Assembly: GCA_036417435.1 (NCBI GenBank)
Contig: CM070900.1
Coordinates: forward strand, 29,985,496 to 30,049,495
DNA: 64,000 nucleotides
DNA from: Inia geoffrensis
Lineage: Eukaryota > Chordata > Mammalia > Artiodactyla > Iniidae
Reading direction: 5' to 3'
Position numbers and translations under genes: made by a program. Positions within the stretch are counted from its first letter, which is position 1. Every line of letters starts with the position of its first letter. Positions 10,818 to 21,730 of the stretch are shown piece by piece. Below the pieces are notes generated by a model that made no database searches, was not told the origin of the DNA, and saw nothing but the letters and a program-made list of their open reading frames with translations.

Positions 10818-11091
10818 GGGGGCTTCCCTGGTGGCGCAGTGGTTGAGAGTCTGCCTGCCAATGCAGGGGACATGGGTTCGAGCCCTGGTCTGGGAAGGTC
10901 CCACATGCCGCGGAGCAACTGGGCCTGTGAGCCACAATTACTGAGCCTGGGCGTCTGGAGCCTATGCTCCGCAACAAGAGATGCCTGCACACTGCGATGA
11001 AGAGTGGCCCCCGCTTGCCACAACTAGAGAAAACCCTCCCACAGAAACCAAGACCCAACACAGCCATAAATAAATAAATAAATAAATAAAT
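10818..11091 (+). mobile_element. Older, long CHR-type SINE
   Basis: Plus-strand copy of about 270 bp: ggcttccctggtggcgcagt, a B-box ggttcgagccc, then the longer body absent from the young copies (gcgatgaagagtggccccc) and a (TAAA)n tail. Perfect 13-bp target duplication aaaaataatttag at 10805-10817 and 11092-11104. The longer body and extra substitutions mark an older subfamily. Confidence 0.9.
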
Positions 11092-11104
11092 AAAAATAAT
11101 TTAG

Positions 11105-11825
11105 ATTTATCTTAACAAGTCTACCGATGACTAATTGGTACCACAAGGTAGTATCTGTAGTATCTATGTGCATGTGTTGATTTGGCTAAGGGTTTTTGGC
11201 TTTTGCCTTAATTCTGAGTGAAAAGGTTTGTGCATGTGTGCACATGCTCTGGAGATCCCAGGAGACCAATGAAGGGAAAGGAAGAACATATTTACATTGC
11301 CCACGTGCTTGAATTGGTTTTAAGCCCCAGCAAGGAAATGGGTTAGGAACAGGAAGCTCAAGATGCAGTTTTCTTAAGACTTTCTGATAATGCTATCAGG
11401 TTGCCCTAAAGCTGAAGTATTGTGTTGTAGGCCAAGTTATTGCAGAGAGATGCTCACTGTGCTTGAGGGGACCTGCATTTCCTAAAGGACTGGTGGCTAT
11501 GGGACCAGGTCCAGAGACAACAGACTTGGCAGAAATGGTGGCATGCTCATGATGATGTCATCAGTCGAACCTTTAGAGCATCTTCCTCAAGGATTTCCAT
11601 GAATATATGTCACTGATAAGGAAGTGCGAGAGCAAAGAAGAGAAAGAAGGTGTAGCTTTACCTGATGGACAGCTTCATCAGGTCGCGTGAGGCATAACTG
11701 AGGAATCCTATAAATACCAGTGGGAGAGGGGTGACTTTGCAGAAGGTTGGGAGACCCTAAGTTAGCAATGAAGGCAAGAACACAGGAAATGAGAGCCATT
11801 AACTGGAACGTACCCACAGTCTGTG
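11105..11825. other. Unassigned sequence, repeat-poor
   Basis: No nameable repeat. Contains a CRE-like tgatgtca at about 11554 and a TATA-like ctataaataccag near 11708, but no frame or splice structure that would make a gene. Confidence 0.4.
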
Positions 11826-11849
11826 GAGTTATGGGAACAATTTCATTCT

Positions 11850-12195
11850 TGGGATTTACCTAATGTAATTCTTACATCAAGCCTACAATGTGGGCATCAT
11901 CATCCCATTTGCTATGTTTGTAAAGTCTGGTTTAGAAAAGTTCAATCACCTGAGAGGAAGTATTGTAACAAAGAGTCAGTGGTTAAACGTGGTTAAGAAT
12001 GAGAACTGGATTCAATTCTAGCTTTCCTACTTACTACTTGAGCAAGTTATTTATATTCTCTGAGCTTTATTTCCTTACTTACAAAATGAGAATGACAAAT
12101 AACAGTAATACTGAAAACACATATCTCATAGAGTTGTGAGGATTAAATAATTTTATGCGGTTAAATCTCTTCAACAGTCCCTGGCACAAACTAAC
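11850..12195. repeat. Two MIR relics
   Basis: 11850-11955 resembles the antisense MIR (ggcatcatcatcccatttgc). 12000-12190 follows the sense order (gaactggattcaattctagc, gaggattaaataattttatg, cagtccctggcac). Confidence 0.6.
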
Positions 12196-12199
12196 TTTT

Positions 12200-13090
12200 C
12201 AAAAAGAGGGTTTTTAAAATTATACTGGGTCACATGACAAGAAAATGGCATATTCAGAAATCAAAATTCTGATTTTTCTAACTGTAAAGTCTGTGTTCCT
12301 CAGAATTAGGATACATTATGATACAACTTTAATAACTACTTCCTCTCCTCCATCTCCTCTGCCTTTTTCCCCTTCTTTTTCTTCTGCATATTGTATTTTT
12401 TTTCTTCTCATATATTCCTTTTAAACTCACCTATATAGTGTGTGGTAGAGGGCTCCAAGGTCAATGATTACTAAGCCATGCTTTGCTGACTTACAACAGG
12501 AATTCTCATTTATTTCATTCATTTATTCATTTCTCACAAAATGCAAGGCAATGAGCTCCCAAAATAAATAAGTTGCAATCATTATTTTGGAACACAGCTA
12601 GTCTTCAGAAAACTCTTCTTTATCATAGACACGAAGACAGCAGGGGCCCTTCCCATGCCCTCTACATCTTCTTTAGACCTAACGGGAAGAATCACCTGAC
12701 AAGACGATTTTCAGGTAATCTCAGCTTCAATGCAATAAATGTGTAGGTACTGAACTTGGAAGCTTGTGACACTTGACAGAATATCAATGAAATTGTTATG
12801 CATAGCTACAGTTTGGACTGACTATGTAAAATTACATCACAGAAGATGAATGACAGTGTTTCAACAGCTATGAAATGATAGCCTTGTTGGCTATGTTTAA
12901 GTTTGCATGGCAGAGAAAAGTAGAAAATGCCCCTTGGAACCACTTAGAAATGCAGTCAAGTCATATCTGCAACAGCATGGATGTGACTTCCCATGAAACA
13001 GTGTTAAAACAGAATAGCAAGGAACAGAATAAAAGACAAAAAACAGTTTTTCAATTTGTTAGCTGTGCATGATAATCACTTTGTTCCTGC
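12200..13090. other. Unassigned, repeat-poor sequence
   Basis: 12600-13060 contains no repeat I recognise. The 65-codon frame at 12875-13072 has no domain. It could be a conserved noncoding block, but this cannot be tested without alignment. Confidence 0.4.
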
Positions 13091-13092
13091 TT

Positions 13093-13217
13093 TTTTTTTA
13101 TTTTATTTTATTTTATTTTTTTAACATCTTTATTGGGGTATAATTGCTCTACAATGGTGTGTCAGTTTCTACCTTATAACAAAGTGAATCAGTTATACAT
13201 ATACACACGTTCACATG
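13093..13217 (-). mobile_element. 5'-truncated L1 3' end
   Basis: A T-rich (TTTTA)n tail is followed by aacatctttattggggtata, attgctctacaatggtgtgt and aacaaagtgaatcagttata, the antisense 3' untranslated end of a cetartiodactyl-type L1. Only about 90 bp of body remain. Target duplication not clear. Confidence 0.8.
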
Positions 13218-13219
13218 TT

Positions 13220-14400
13220 TCTTTTCATTGCTGTAAATTGCACCCCTAAAACCTGTGTGATCACAAATCTTAAAGGTGGTGCAGAGAGAATGTAAACATT
13301 TGAAGTTGATGGATCAAGCTCTCTTAAACATTCTCGCTAAGACACCAAAAAATTCTTAAAAAGTGAGAGAAAACCAAAAAATAAAAACAAAAACAAAGCC
13401 ACTAAATTTTCATCCCAATTCTCCAAAGTTAGCCCCATCAACACAAATCATCCCTGGAAGCCCCAAAATGCTTCTATGGATTTTGATAGGTAAGAATCCT
13501 TGATTAATCCTAGGTCTTTTTGGTGCCGCAATTTACCACATTCAGACCTTAGTTCTTCCTTTGAACAGTGTCAAACCAATAGTACTTATTTCTGGAAATG
13601 TATGCCAGAAAGCCAGATTCAAAGCCATGACTTGAGAGGGCTACGCCCACACTCTTGAAAAAGGCAGAGTTCACCAAGCATAAGTGGCAGGAAGGTCACT
13701 CCAAAAGAACATCAACACCTTAAGTAATCATTAGGAAGCAAAAAGGTTACCGGAGGCAGACTGCCCTTGAAACTAGGGAATATGGACGAATCACAGCTTT
13801 AGACAAAGGCACCCCCTCTGTCTATGTGAAATTGAGCATACTTATTCAAATGGGTATGTGTGTGTGCATGTGGGAATCAAGTGGAATGATATACTGAAAA
13901 GTGGATCATCTACAATAATCTAGTTTCGGGAAGTGACTAAAGTTTATTGTAAATAAATATGAAGGAAGAATGTGTTCTTTTCTCTTGCATCACAGCCTCT
14001 AAAAGTTTTTTCTTTTTTCTTTTTTTTAAGGGAATTTGTCAGAATTACAGAATGATTATAGAAAAGAATAAACAGCTTCAAGTGGGCAATGAGAAAGGGG
14101 AATAAAGAATGAATCTGGATTTCCTCTCTATCATAAAAGAACTTTCCTTAATGTATAACTCACAAGTTTGGGGGAGGGACAGGTGGGGAGGATTATATTA
14201 AGGATATTTTTAATGAAAATAGCACAAAGCTGTATCACAGGAGATGATATATTCTGGTCATTAATGCCTTTACATATAGGATAAAAGTTCAAGTTCCTGG
14301 GAATTCTGCAGAAGCCAAATCCTCTGAATAAAATATTGATACTAAAAAAGCAAATTTATGTACTTTCCTAGCTGGTACTAGACTAGAAACTCCCAATGAG
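13220..14400. other. Unassigned sequence
   Basis: No gene or nameable repeat. Short A-rich (13380-13400) and T-rich (14007-14029) tracts are present. Confidence 0.45.
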
Positions 14401-14422
14401 TCCTTCACAATAACATTTATTT

Positions 14423-14535
14423 TAGGGTGGTTTATGGTTGGGTGTTCTTGTTTTGGGGATTTTTTGTTTGTATGGTTTTGTTGCTGTTGTTTTTCGGTTG
14501 GTGCTTTCTGGCTGTTGTTTTGGACTTTAGGTGTC
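14423..14535 (+). repeat. G/T-rich, strand-asymmetric tract
   Basis: About 110 bp of the plus strand are nearly devoid of A and C (gttgctgttgtttttcggtt). This produces two overlapping 66-codon open frames of Trp/Phe/Cys-rich composition, which are artefacts of composition. Confidence 0.7.
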
Positions 14536-14729
14536 TCATTTCAGTGCTGGCCTATGAACAGCCCTTGTCATGGACCTGTGAGAGACTTTTTTTTTTTGGT
14601 GATAACTACTCACAAATATATCTCTAAGATATAAAGTATTTAGAGGCTTAAATTCACTCGCTGCTGCCAGGCTTATTGCATCCAGAATTTGCTCAAATAC
14701 ATATGAGACAGGAGATGAAGTTTCTTGAT

Positions 14730-14950
14730 TAAAAATATCCTTTCCAACACTTGATAATATCCAACCTTCTAACTTTTGTCAATCTGATGGATGTTAAATC
14801 AAATTTCATTTTTGTTTTAATTTGTAACTTCTAATAGCTAGTTTCTCCAGAAACTTGATAGCCATTATGGTTTCCCAAGAATTGTCTCTTTATATCCTGT
14901 ACATTTTTTGATTTGTTTTATTTTCCTTGTTAATTTTCAATATTTTTCAT
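14730..14950 (-). mobile_element. Old L1 (L1M-type) fragment
   Basis: Antisense of the L1 ORF2 end region: ccaacacttgataatatcca, gtcaatctgatggatg, tttgttttaatttgtaactt and gaattgtctctttatatcct. Heavily mutated. Confidence 0.55.
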
Positions 14951-15099
14951 GTACCAAAACAGTCATTAACACTAAATACAGATGATTCCCCCCAAAATCA
15001 AAATCATTAAATCAATATTTTTGATAATGAATAGGAATTCAGAAAGCAAAACCCTTCCCATCAAAGCCAAATAAAGAATTAAGACAACTAGCAAGATGT

Positions 15100-15178
15100 T
15101 TTAGAAGAGGGATCAAAAACTTTTTCTGTAAAGGACTAGCTAGTAAATTTTTTGAGGATTTGCAATAATTACTTCTAA
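15100..15178 (+). mobile_element. hAT (Charlie-group) fragment
   Basis: The phrase gatcaaaaactttttctgta then aaggactagctagtaaat repeats the left end of the element at 16482, in the same orientation. Only the left end survives. Confidence 0.5.
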
Positions 15179-15375
15179 TACTATATTACCAGGAATTTCC
15201 ATTATTCTTATATTACAAATTATAGGGCATTATGAACCATTGTCATATCTCCAAACAAGAAAGAAAGCCATCCACATTTCCCTTTAGATTTGTAATTTTA
15301 TGTCACTTGTTCATGTCTCTATTAGAATATAAAACCTTGAGGCCAGGTGCTTTAATTGACAAGCAATTAGGAAAT

Positions 15376-15433
15376 CATAAGATTCTGAAACGATTGACTA
15401 AATTCATAAGAATCTGAAACAATTGACTAAAAT
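15376..15433. repeat. 29-bp tandem duplication
   Basis: Two adjacent 29-bp units, 15376-15404 and 15405-15433, each of the form cataag.ttctgaaac.attgac with few differences. A local duplication in otherwise unassigned sequence. Confidence 0.8.
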
Positions 15434-15514
15434 AAGCAATTTTGCCACGCTGCCTGTTCATGTGTCTCATATACTGAAATTAAATGGTTTCATAAAAATA
15501 AATTAAGAAGAAAT

Positions 15515-15778
15515 TGGTACACTACTATATATAAAATAGATAACCAGCAAGGACCTACTATATAGCATAGGAAACTATACTCAATATTGTGTAATAACCT
15601 ATAAGGGAAAACAATCTGAAAAAAAAATTGACATATATGTATGTATAGCTGAATCACTGTGCTGTGCACCTGAAACTAACACAACACTGTAAATAAACTA
15701 TATTTCAATTTTAAAAATGAACAAATAAATAAATAAAATATTTTAAAACTTTTTTTTAAAGTTTAAAGAAAAAAAAAG
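15515..15778 (+). mobile_element. 5'-truncated L1 3' end
   Basis: Sense 3' untranslated end of a cetartiodactyl-type L1: ataaccagcaaggacctact, agcataggaaactatactca, gcacctgaaactaacacaac, then an A-rich tail. A 10-bp flank aagaagaaat at 15505-15514 and 15779-15788 is a likely target duplication. Confidence 0.8.
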
Positions 15779-15789
15779 AAGAAGAAATA

Positions 15790-16480
15790 GCAAGTCCTTA
15801 CATAGATATCTACTCTAACAATGTCCAAAAGGGTAGAATTGCTGTAATCCCCATTCATCAGTTATAATGTATGTGCTGAAAGAACAAAAGAAACATGCAC
15901 TGTCTATTTGTCTCTGTTTCTCTTCACTTAATACAGAAATAGGTCTATAATTTTCCTACATCATTAAAAAAAAAAGTAGGCTAGTATCATCACTCCAATG
16001 AATATTGTCTCTTGTACTGGTCATACAACAAAGATGCTAAGGGACATGCCTCCTGGGTCTCCTCCCAACAAAGCTAAGTAATGTTTCTGCACTAAAAGCT
16101 AAAATTGACTCACTTAAATCCTGGTAGCTATGAATTTGTCCAAAATCTATACTTCACTAGCTCATACATACTTCATATGTGGCACACTTCACATGTCTCA
16201 TAACATAAGCACTTTCCATGTCAAGTTGGAGTCCTTGACACAAAGGATCAAGAGTGCCCAAAGCTTAGGGAATTAGACCTATCCTACTTGGAAACAGAGG
16301 AAAAGCACCTCTGCTCTAGTTTCTGCTCAGGATATGTTAGCACTGTGGAAAAAATACCTTTTGGGGGGAGTTCATCTTATCCTCTCTGCCTAAAGGATAG
16401 ATGTTTCCACTAGACTGAAGTAGGTGTTCTCCATTTTAACCTAGACTGTTCTCTCATAAATCTCCTCTTTCCTCTGCAAC
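15790..16480. other. Unassigned sequence
   Basis: No frame or repeat is recognised. Confidence 0.45.
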
Positions 16481-16481
16481 T

Positions 16482-16812
16482 GGGGTCAACAGACTTTTTC
16501 TATAAAAGGCCAGGTAGTAAATATTTTAGGATTTGCAGTTCATAGGTCTCTGTCACAATTACATAACTCTGCCTTTGTAGCATGAAAACACAGGCAATAT
16601 GTAAATGCATGAACAAGTCTGTGTCCAATAAAACTATGTATAGACACTGAAATTTGATTTTCATATGGTTTTCATGGGTCATGAAACACTACTTTTGATT
16701 TTTTTCCCAAACATTTAGAAATGTAAAAACTATTCTTGGCTCATGTGACCTGTACAAAAAACAGGTGACAGGCCACATTTGGCTCACAGAATGTTGTTTG
16801 ACAACCTCTGCT
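16482..16812 (+). mobile_element. hAT (Charlie-group) non-autonomous DNA transposon, near full length
   Basis: The left end ggggtcaacagactttttc and right end ttgtttgacaacctctg are inverted complements, as expected of hAT terminal repeats. The internal text (gccaggtagtaaatatttta, ccaataaaactatgtataga, ggccacatttggctcacaga) matches the family seen at 8545-8760. No transposase. Flanks do not give a clean 8-bp duplication. Confidence 0.7.
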
Positions 16813-16906
16813 CTAGACTGCTCTCTCCATGTGTCACACCATATTAGTCATATTTTAGCTGATTGCTGTTGCCAGTCTGCATTCTAATCCTGAAGATAAT
16901 AAACAC

Positions 16907-16975
16907 CTTCCCTCCCCTCCCCTCCCCTCCCCACCCTCCTGTCCCTTCCCTTTCCCTTCCCTTCCCCTTCCCTTT
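16907..16975 (+). repeat. Polypyrimidine tract with regular C-runs
   Basis: Plus strand is almost purely C/T. At 16910-16936 six runs of three or four C are separated by single bases (ctcccctcccctcccc). The minus strand is therefore a canonical G-quadruplex sequence with one-base loops; the plus strand could form an i-motif. Confidence 0.85.
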
Positions 16976-16999
16976 GGCCACCTACACCATGTTCCATTG

Positions 17000-17420
17000 T
17001 CCCAGTCTCTTTCTGTCCCTGTCTCTCCAAACGGTAAAAAGAACTATTCATTCACTGTCAGGAAATTAACATTTTGGAGGGAAAAGTCTGGCTTCCAAGC
17101 AGTATCTCCAGGAACACAAACCTCCAGGGAAAAGAATGTTCTTTCTATGCTGCTTTCTGTCACTTTGATTTAAAATTATCTCCCGCCACAGCAGAGCGGC
17201 AACACTTCAGAGACCGCTGGATATTGGATGCTCTCATACCTAACCCTGCACAGTCCACTTCATGTAGGTTACACTAGCAAGATAGCCTCCTACATAGGAG
17301 AAGAAAGCTGACTCTGAAAATTATAGAGGATGGCAACTTTCACCTGGAAGGGCTTTTAAAAAATCATAATCTGCTGTAAAATTACCAGCACTGTCATTAA
17401 GATGTGATTAATTCCACACA
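17000..17420. other. Unassigned, repeat-poor sequence
   Basis: No repeat recognised. The 67-codon frame at 17074-17277 shows no known domain. Confidence 0.4.
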
Positions 17421-17436
17421 CAAAAACATATTATGG

Positions 17437-17614
17437 AACCTTCAAGATGGCGGAGAAGTAAGATGTGGAGATCACCTTCCTCCCCACAAATACATCAGAA
17501 ATACATCTACATGTGGAACAACATATGTATATGTATAACTGATTCATTTTGTTATAAAGCAGAAACTAACACACCATTGTAAAGCAATTATACTACGATA
17601 AAGATGTTAAAATA
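17437..17614 (+). mobile_element. Internally deleted miniature L1 (5' end joined to 3' end)
   Basis: 17440-17521 matches my memory of the L1 5' untranslated region of cetartiodactyls (ccttcaagatggcggagaag, gatgtggagatcacctt, aatacatctacatgtggaac). At about 17522 it switches directly to the 3' untranslated end (gtataactgattcattttgt, aacacaccattgtaaagcaa) and an A-rich tail. Both reading frames are absent. An imperfect duplication (aacatattatgg at 17425-17436, aaccatattaggg at 17615-17627) suggests it was inserted as one already shortened unit. Confidence 0.7.
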
Positions 17615-17675
17615 AACCATATTAGGGAGAATGAATATGGGGAGTGTGATTCTCAGAGACTAAAAAACAAGTGGG

Positions 17676-17900
17676 GGCTTCCCTGGGGGCGCAGTGGTTG
17701 AGAGTCCACCTGCCGATGCAGGGGACACGGGTTCGTGCCCCGGTCCGGGAAGATCCCACGTGCCACGGAGCAGCTGTGCCCGTGAGCCATGGCCGCTGAG
17801 CCTGCGCGTCCGGAGCCTGTGCTCCGCAACGGGAGAGGCCACAACAGTGAGAGGCCCGCGTACCGCAAAAAACAAAAAAAAATAAACAAAAAAAACCCCT
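17676..17900 (+). mobile_element. Young CHR-type SINE (copy 3)
   Basis: Plus-strand copy from ggcttccctgggggcgcagt to an A-rich tail with C interruptions (aaaaaacaaaaaaaaataa). The short flank aagtggg occurs at 17669-17675 and 17901-17907, a minimal target duplication. Its frames on the minus strand (71, 78 and 163 codons) are SINE artefacts. Confidence 0.88.
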
Positions 17901-17909
17901 AAGTGGGAA

Positions 17910-18590
17910 ATATATGCAGCTCAGCTCACCAATCTGCAGAGGGGAATCCACAGGCACTTCTATTTGTACGGAAGAAGCCGTTCTCATCAGAAACACAGAA
18001 TAAAGATTTCTTTCTTCCTCCACCCTTACAAGTCCTGCATGGCATTTTGAAAGCATGAGCCTTATTGAGCAGAAATGGCAAGTAGCAATTAAAGTATCAG
18101 AAGCTGCAAACACTTCACATTTTTGAAGTTAAAAAATGTTTCAAATAGTAAATCTTTACATCTTTTATTAAAAATATTTTTACAAACCACATACTAATTG
18201 ATAAATAAGTTATCTTATGTTTTTATCTTGACTTAGCTTTTCACATTACTCATCTTACCCTTTTCTAGTTAAATTAATGTTTAACTTCTAAAATAACACA
18301 TCAAAGCTACAGTTTTTTGGGGGGGTTGGGATTTTTTTGGTGGTGGGGGGGATATGGACAGAGTCTTGTGTGGTTTCCTTATATTTATTCTCAGGTAGTG
18401 TTTGGATCTTTCTCCGAGTAGCCAGAATATACATATTTTAAAGCTCTTTTATAAAGCGTTTATAGCAAGTGACATGTTTTGTATTGTTTGACATTTGTAT
18501 TCACATAAATCTACACAGTCCACAGAGTTCAGCAGTTTAAAAGCTGTGTTAACACTGTGTTCAAGAGGTAAAATTGACAGTAGATGTGCA
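17910..18590. other. Unassigned AT-rich sequence with a G-rich tract
   Basis: Mostly unassigned. At 18319-18351 lies a G/T tract with two 7-G runs and a 3-G run, a weaker G-quadruplex candidate. Confidence 0.5.
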
Positions 18591-18599
18591 TGATACACA

Positions 18600-19130
18600 T
18601 CTCTTGTTTGGGACACCTAGTCACCATTTACACATACTTCAGGCAAAACTTCCTGATCATCATTGAAGAATCTACCCATCCAGCACTTTGTCTCTGCCAC
18701 CTCTGAAGGGACTCCAGGAGTGGAGTGTGCTATTTAACCCAAGCCTGTTATTAAATTCCAATCCTCTGATCACAGCCATTGGTTCAGGGATGGTCATATG
18801 ACCAAAGATGTCCAATGAGAGGGAATTTGTGGATTCCCTCAAGACATTTGTGGATATCATCAGGAAAAGGACATATATGTTTCTTCTGGATGGGAACATA
18901 CCCAGGATAGCTAGGAACCATCGATACAACCACTGGGAGAAGAGCCTGTGTGCAAATGAAGCCAATCCATGGAGGAGGGTGGGACCAACAGGTCTAAGAT
19001 CAGAAGGAACCAGACCTGCCTAACATGATATAGCCTGGAGCACTTGAAGCCAAACATGTTACTGGACTTTTTAGCTGAGTTATCCAGCAAATGCTGCTTG
19101 CCTGTGTGTTTGTCAGTTTAAGCTGGATTT
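18600..19130 (+). mobile_element. Possible degraded LTR
   Basis: Phrases such as attggttcagggatggtcat and atgaccaaagatgtccaatg, plus a late gtttaagctggatttttcc, resemble ERVL/MaLR-type LTR sequence. Ends and target duplication are not visible, so the call is tentative. The opposing frames of 71 and 97 codons are not supported as genes. Confidence 0.35.
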
Positions 19131-19229
19131 TTCCTTACTTTCAACAATTATTACCGCCATCGTTCATGACTATAATCGTTGGTTATAATCTTTCCTACTA
19201 CTATATTATTTGACCAGGCAAGAGTATTC

Positions 19230-19430
19230 CAGAGCATTTCAGAGTCCTTTTTAAGAGGATAATATGCTGAAAGTCATGTACTAGGGAGGCTAGTCTGGCA
19301 GCTATGTACAGGTTGGGAGAGGCCAGACAATGCAGAACACAGTTGCGGCAATGGAAATGGGACTGGATGAAGGTCTGGCCGTAGGGGAGAGAGAAGACAG
19401 GGCTGTTAGCCCTCTCAGCTCAGAGAGAGA
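19230..19430 (-). repeat. Possible L2 fragment
   Basis: The sequence ggctagtctggcagctatgt and aatgggactggatgaaggtc is compatible with antisense L2. Weak. Confidence 0.35.
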
Positions 19431-19434
19431 GATC

Positions 19435-20330
19435 CAGGGTACTACCTGAGGATAATATAGCAAGACAAAACCTGAAAAAAGAACACAGAGGAGTCCTACC
19501 CATTTCTTCTGTGACCTTCTGGTGTTTTTCTTGTGGTTAGCAAGCATTTGTGGAGCACCCACTAAGGACTAAGTACGATGTATTACATCGCAGACCACAG
19601 GAGTTACATTTAAAATGTGTCTTCAACTTCCAAAGTTGTAACATGCTCTTTCCTCCACTTTAATATCTTCAGCTAAAATTCAGAAGACACAAGGAAACTG
19701 AAGAATTATTTCATATTTTATTCTACAGATAATTACGTACCCTGACCTAGTTTGCATAGTGTACAGGACAATTTCAGTTTCTTTACAGGAGCTAAATTAT
19801 GAGCTTTCTGTTATTCAATTAGTTCGCACTGACTCCTGGAAGCCAGAGTTCAGATCTGAAAGCCTGGTCAAATGCATGAGATATTTACATATATTCATCA
19901 CAGCACACCCTTTAAGGTGACATTAATTAGAGTAAAATATCTGAATCTCACTGCGTTATGATTAGAGATACCACAATAATGCAGACTCTGCCACAAGGGT
20001 GGAGATATCCATAGCAAGATAATGTTCTGAGCACTTAGAGAAGGCAATGGTAGGCTCCTTGAGAGGAGCATTAAAAAACTGTCTTGTTCTCTTCTCTGAG
20101 GCTATAAAAGAGCCATCATCCTTCTTATTAATATTAATCTCAGTGCTCCCAATGTGGTGCTCGATGAGAACCCAGTGTCTGAGTGTCTGAAAAAGATGAA
20201 ATATAATAAAGATCACTGCTGTCTACACTTGTTTAACTTCCTTATGAGCTCTCCTATAATTTGTGAAAACTGGAAGAAATTCCTCTTAAAACAATGATTC
20301 AAAAGTATATCTGCTGTTCTGCTGAAGAAT
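19435..20330. other. Unassigned sequence
   Basis: No nameable repeat or gene. The 86- and 84-codon minus-strand frames (19302-19562, 19962-20216) show no domain. Confidence 0.4.
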
Positions 20331-20339
20331 TATTATTAA

Positions 20340-20560
20340 ATAGTAATAATAAAAAAACTTTCACTGAGTCCTTAAGCTCTGCATATAAACGTATGATGTA
20401 ATTTCCACTACCCTTTTTAGCTTTGTCCTACAGGCAAGGAAATTCAAGGTCAGAAAAGTTAAGCAACTTGCCTAAACTTGCAGAGCTAGTAGGAGGCAGA
20501 GCTAGGAATTACCCAGGAAAATCGATGTTCAAAATCCAAACTTTGCCAATGTGTGAAATT
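20340..20560 (-). repeat. MIR relic
   Basis: Antisense MIR: aggcaaggaaattcaaggtc, agttaagcaacttgcctaaa, gcagagctagtaggaggcag. Confidence 0.75.
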
Positions 20561-20696
20561 AACACATGGCTGTAAGCCCCAGATACAGCAACAATCTAGG
20601 TCAACTCTTCCAGCAACAGACTGGGACCTCTGGGTGAGCAGGTGCTGTTTCTTAGCCATACTTTGCTTGTCGTCTGTTTGTGTGTTGTTTTTTTCT

Positions 20697-20722
20697 GTTT
20701 GTTTGTTTGTTTGTTTGTTTTT
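20697..20722 (+). repeat. (TTTG)n simple repeat
   Basis: Six TTTG units followed by a T-run. Confidence 0.9.
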
Positions 20723-20779
20723 AAAACTACTTCTGTAATATAAGGAAGGGCTCTGGGGAAAAGTATACTAGTAATCAGG

Positions 20780-20960
20780 AGTCATCGCTATATGTTAAGC
20801 ATGTTATCTCCCCTATCATCTTTAACAACCACCTATAGAGCAGGCACTAGTATTTCCATGGAAAAAGATGATCAGAGAGGCTAACAATGGTCACAAAGCC
20901 AATGTGTGGCAGAGATCGTTTGAATTCAGGATCATAACACCCCAAAGCAAAGGTATGCCA
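20780..20960 (-). repeat. MIR relic
   Basis: Antisense MIR: ccacctatagagcaggcact, gatcagagaggctaacaatg, cacaaagccaatgtgtggca. Confidence 0.65.
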
Positions 20961-20964
20961 GCAG

Positions 20965-21545
20965 ATCCATTTTTGAATGTCTATGACTGAATGATTCTGA
21001 CTTGTATCACACCAATCACTTGTTTTTTCAAAATTTCTTTTCTTTAGCTTTAACTTCTGCAGAATTTCTACCCCTCCCTAGAGGCGGAGGAGAGATATGT
21101 AATGTATAAACAAAAACACCATAAAATTTGGTTTTGTTCATGCATCACATTTCAAATAAGATTCTAATTGGAGGCTAAAATGATGCAACATACCGAGAGG
21201 ATGCTTTGTGCTCTTCATACCCTTCAAAGTATCTGTACATAAAATGTTGGCAAACCATCAAACAAGGAAGTCTTCAATGATTGGGATCTTTAAAACAGGA
21301 TCTTTTAAAATTCAAAGTTAATATACTATTTGTTTAATATGCAGAAAAGAAGTTAAGTAATGTTTTATCAGCTGACATGTGAGAAGATTCTGAAGTTGGC
21401 CCCTGTCAGTTTCAAATTATACATGATGATTAAGCATACTCCTATTTTGCTGAAGATTAAATATTGAAATGAATTGTGGCCTTTGATGTGCTAACTGAAT
21501 GATGAATTGCTATAGTAACACAGGAAAATTATAATGATCAGAGTC
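20965..21545. other. Unassigned sequence
   Basis: No gene or repeat recognised. A CpG-containing ctagaggcggaggagag occurs near 21079, without promoter features. Confidence 0.4.
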
Positions 21546-21554
21546 AAAATTTAC

Positions 21555-21730
21555 CGATTCCCTCCATCCTAGACATACATGTTTTCTCATCCTCACCAAT
21601 GTTAGTAGTATGTTCATTATACAAATGAGGAAGCTGAGGCCCCCCATGGAGAAATAACCAACTACACTGATAGAGTTAGCAAGGGAAAAAGCAGGTAAAA
21701 TGAGTCCAGGTCCCTCTGTGTCCAAAGTCC
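21555..21730 (-). repeat. MIR relic
   Basis: Antisense MIR core: atacaaatgaggaagctgag, gagttagcaagggaaaaagc, gagtccaggtccctctgtg. Confidence 0.65.

Noticed and set aside
10818..11091. tRNA gene suggested by A- and B-box-like motifs
   Set aside because: The boxes belong to the tRNA-derived head of a SINE; no cloverleaf with an anticodon arm can be drawn, and the same applies to the other SINE copies.
11700..11725. TATA-like ctataaataccag as a promoter
   Set aside because: No downstream frame, CpG island, initiator or exon structure; AT-rich DNA yields such words by chance.
17622..18113. 163-codon minus-strand frame
   Set aside because: Most of it is SINE translation; the remaining N-terminal part has no recognisable domain.
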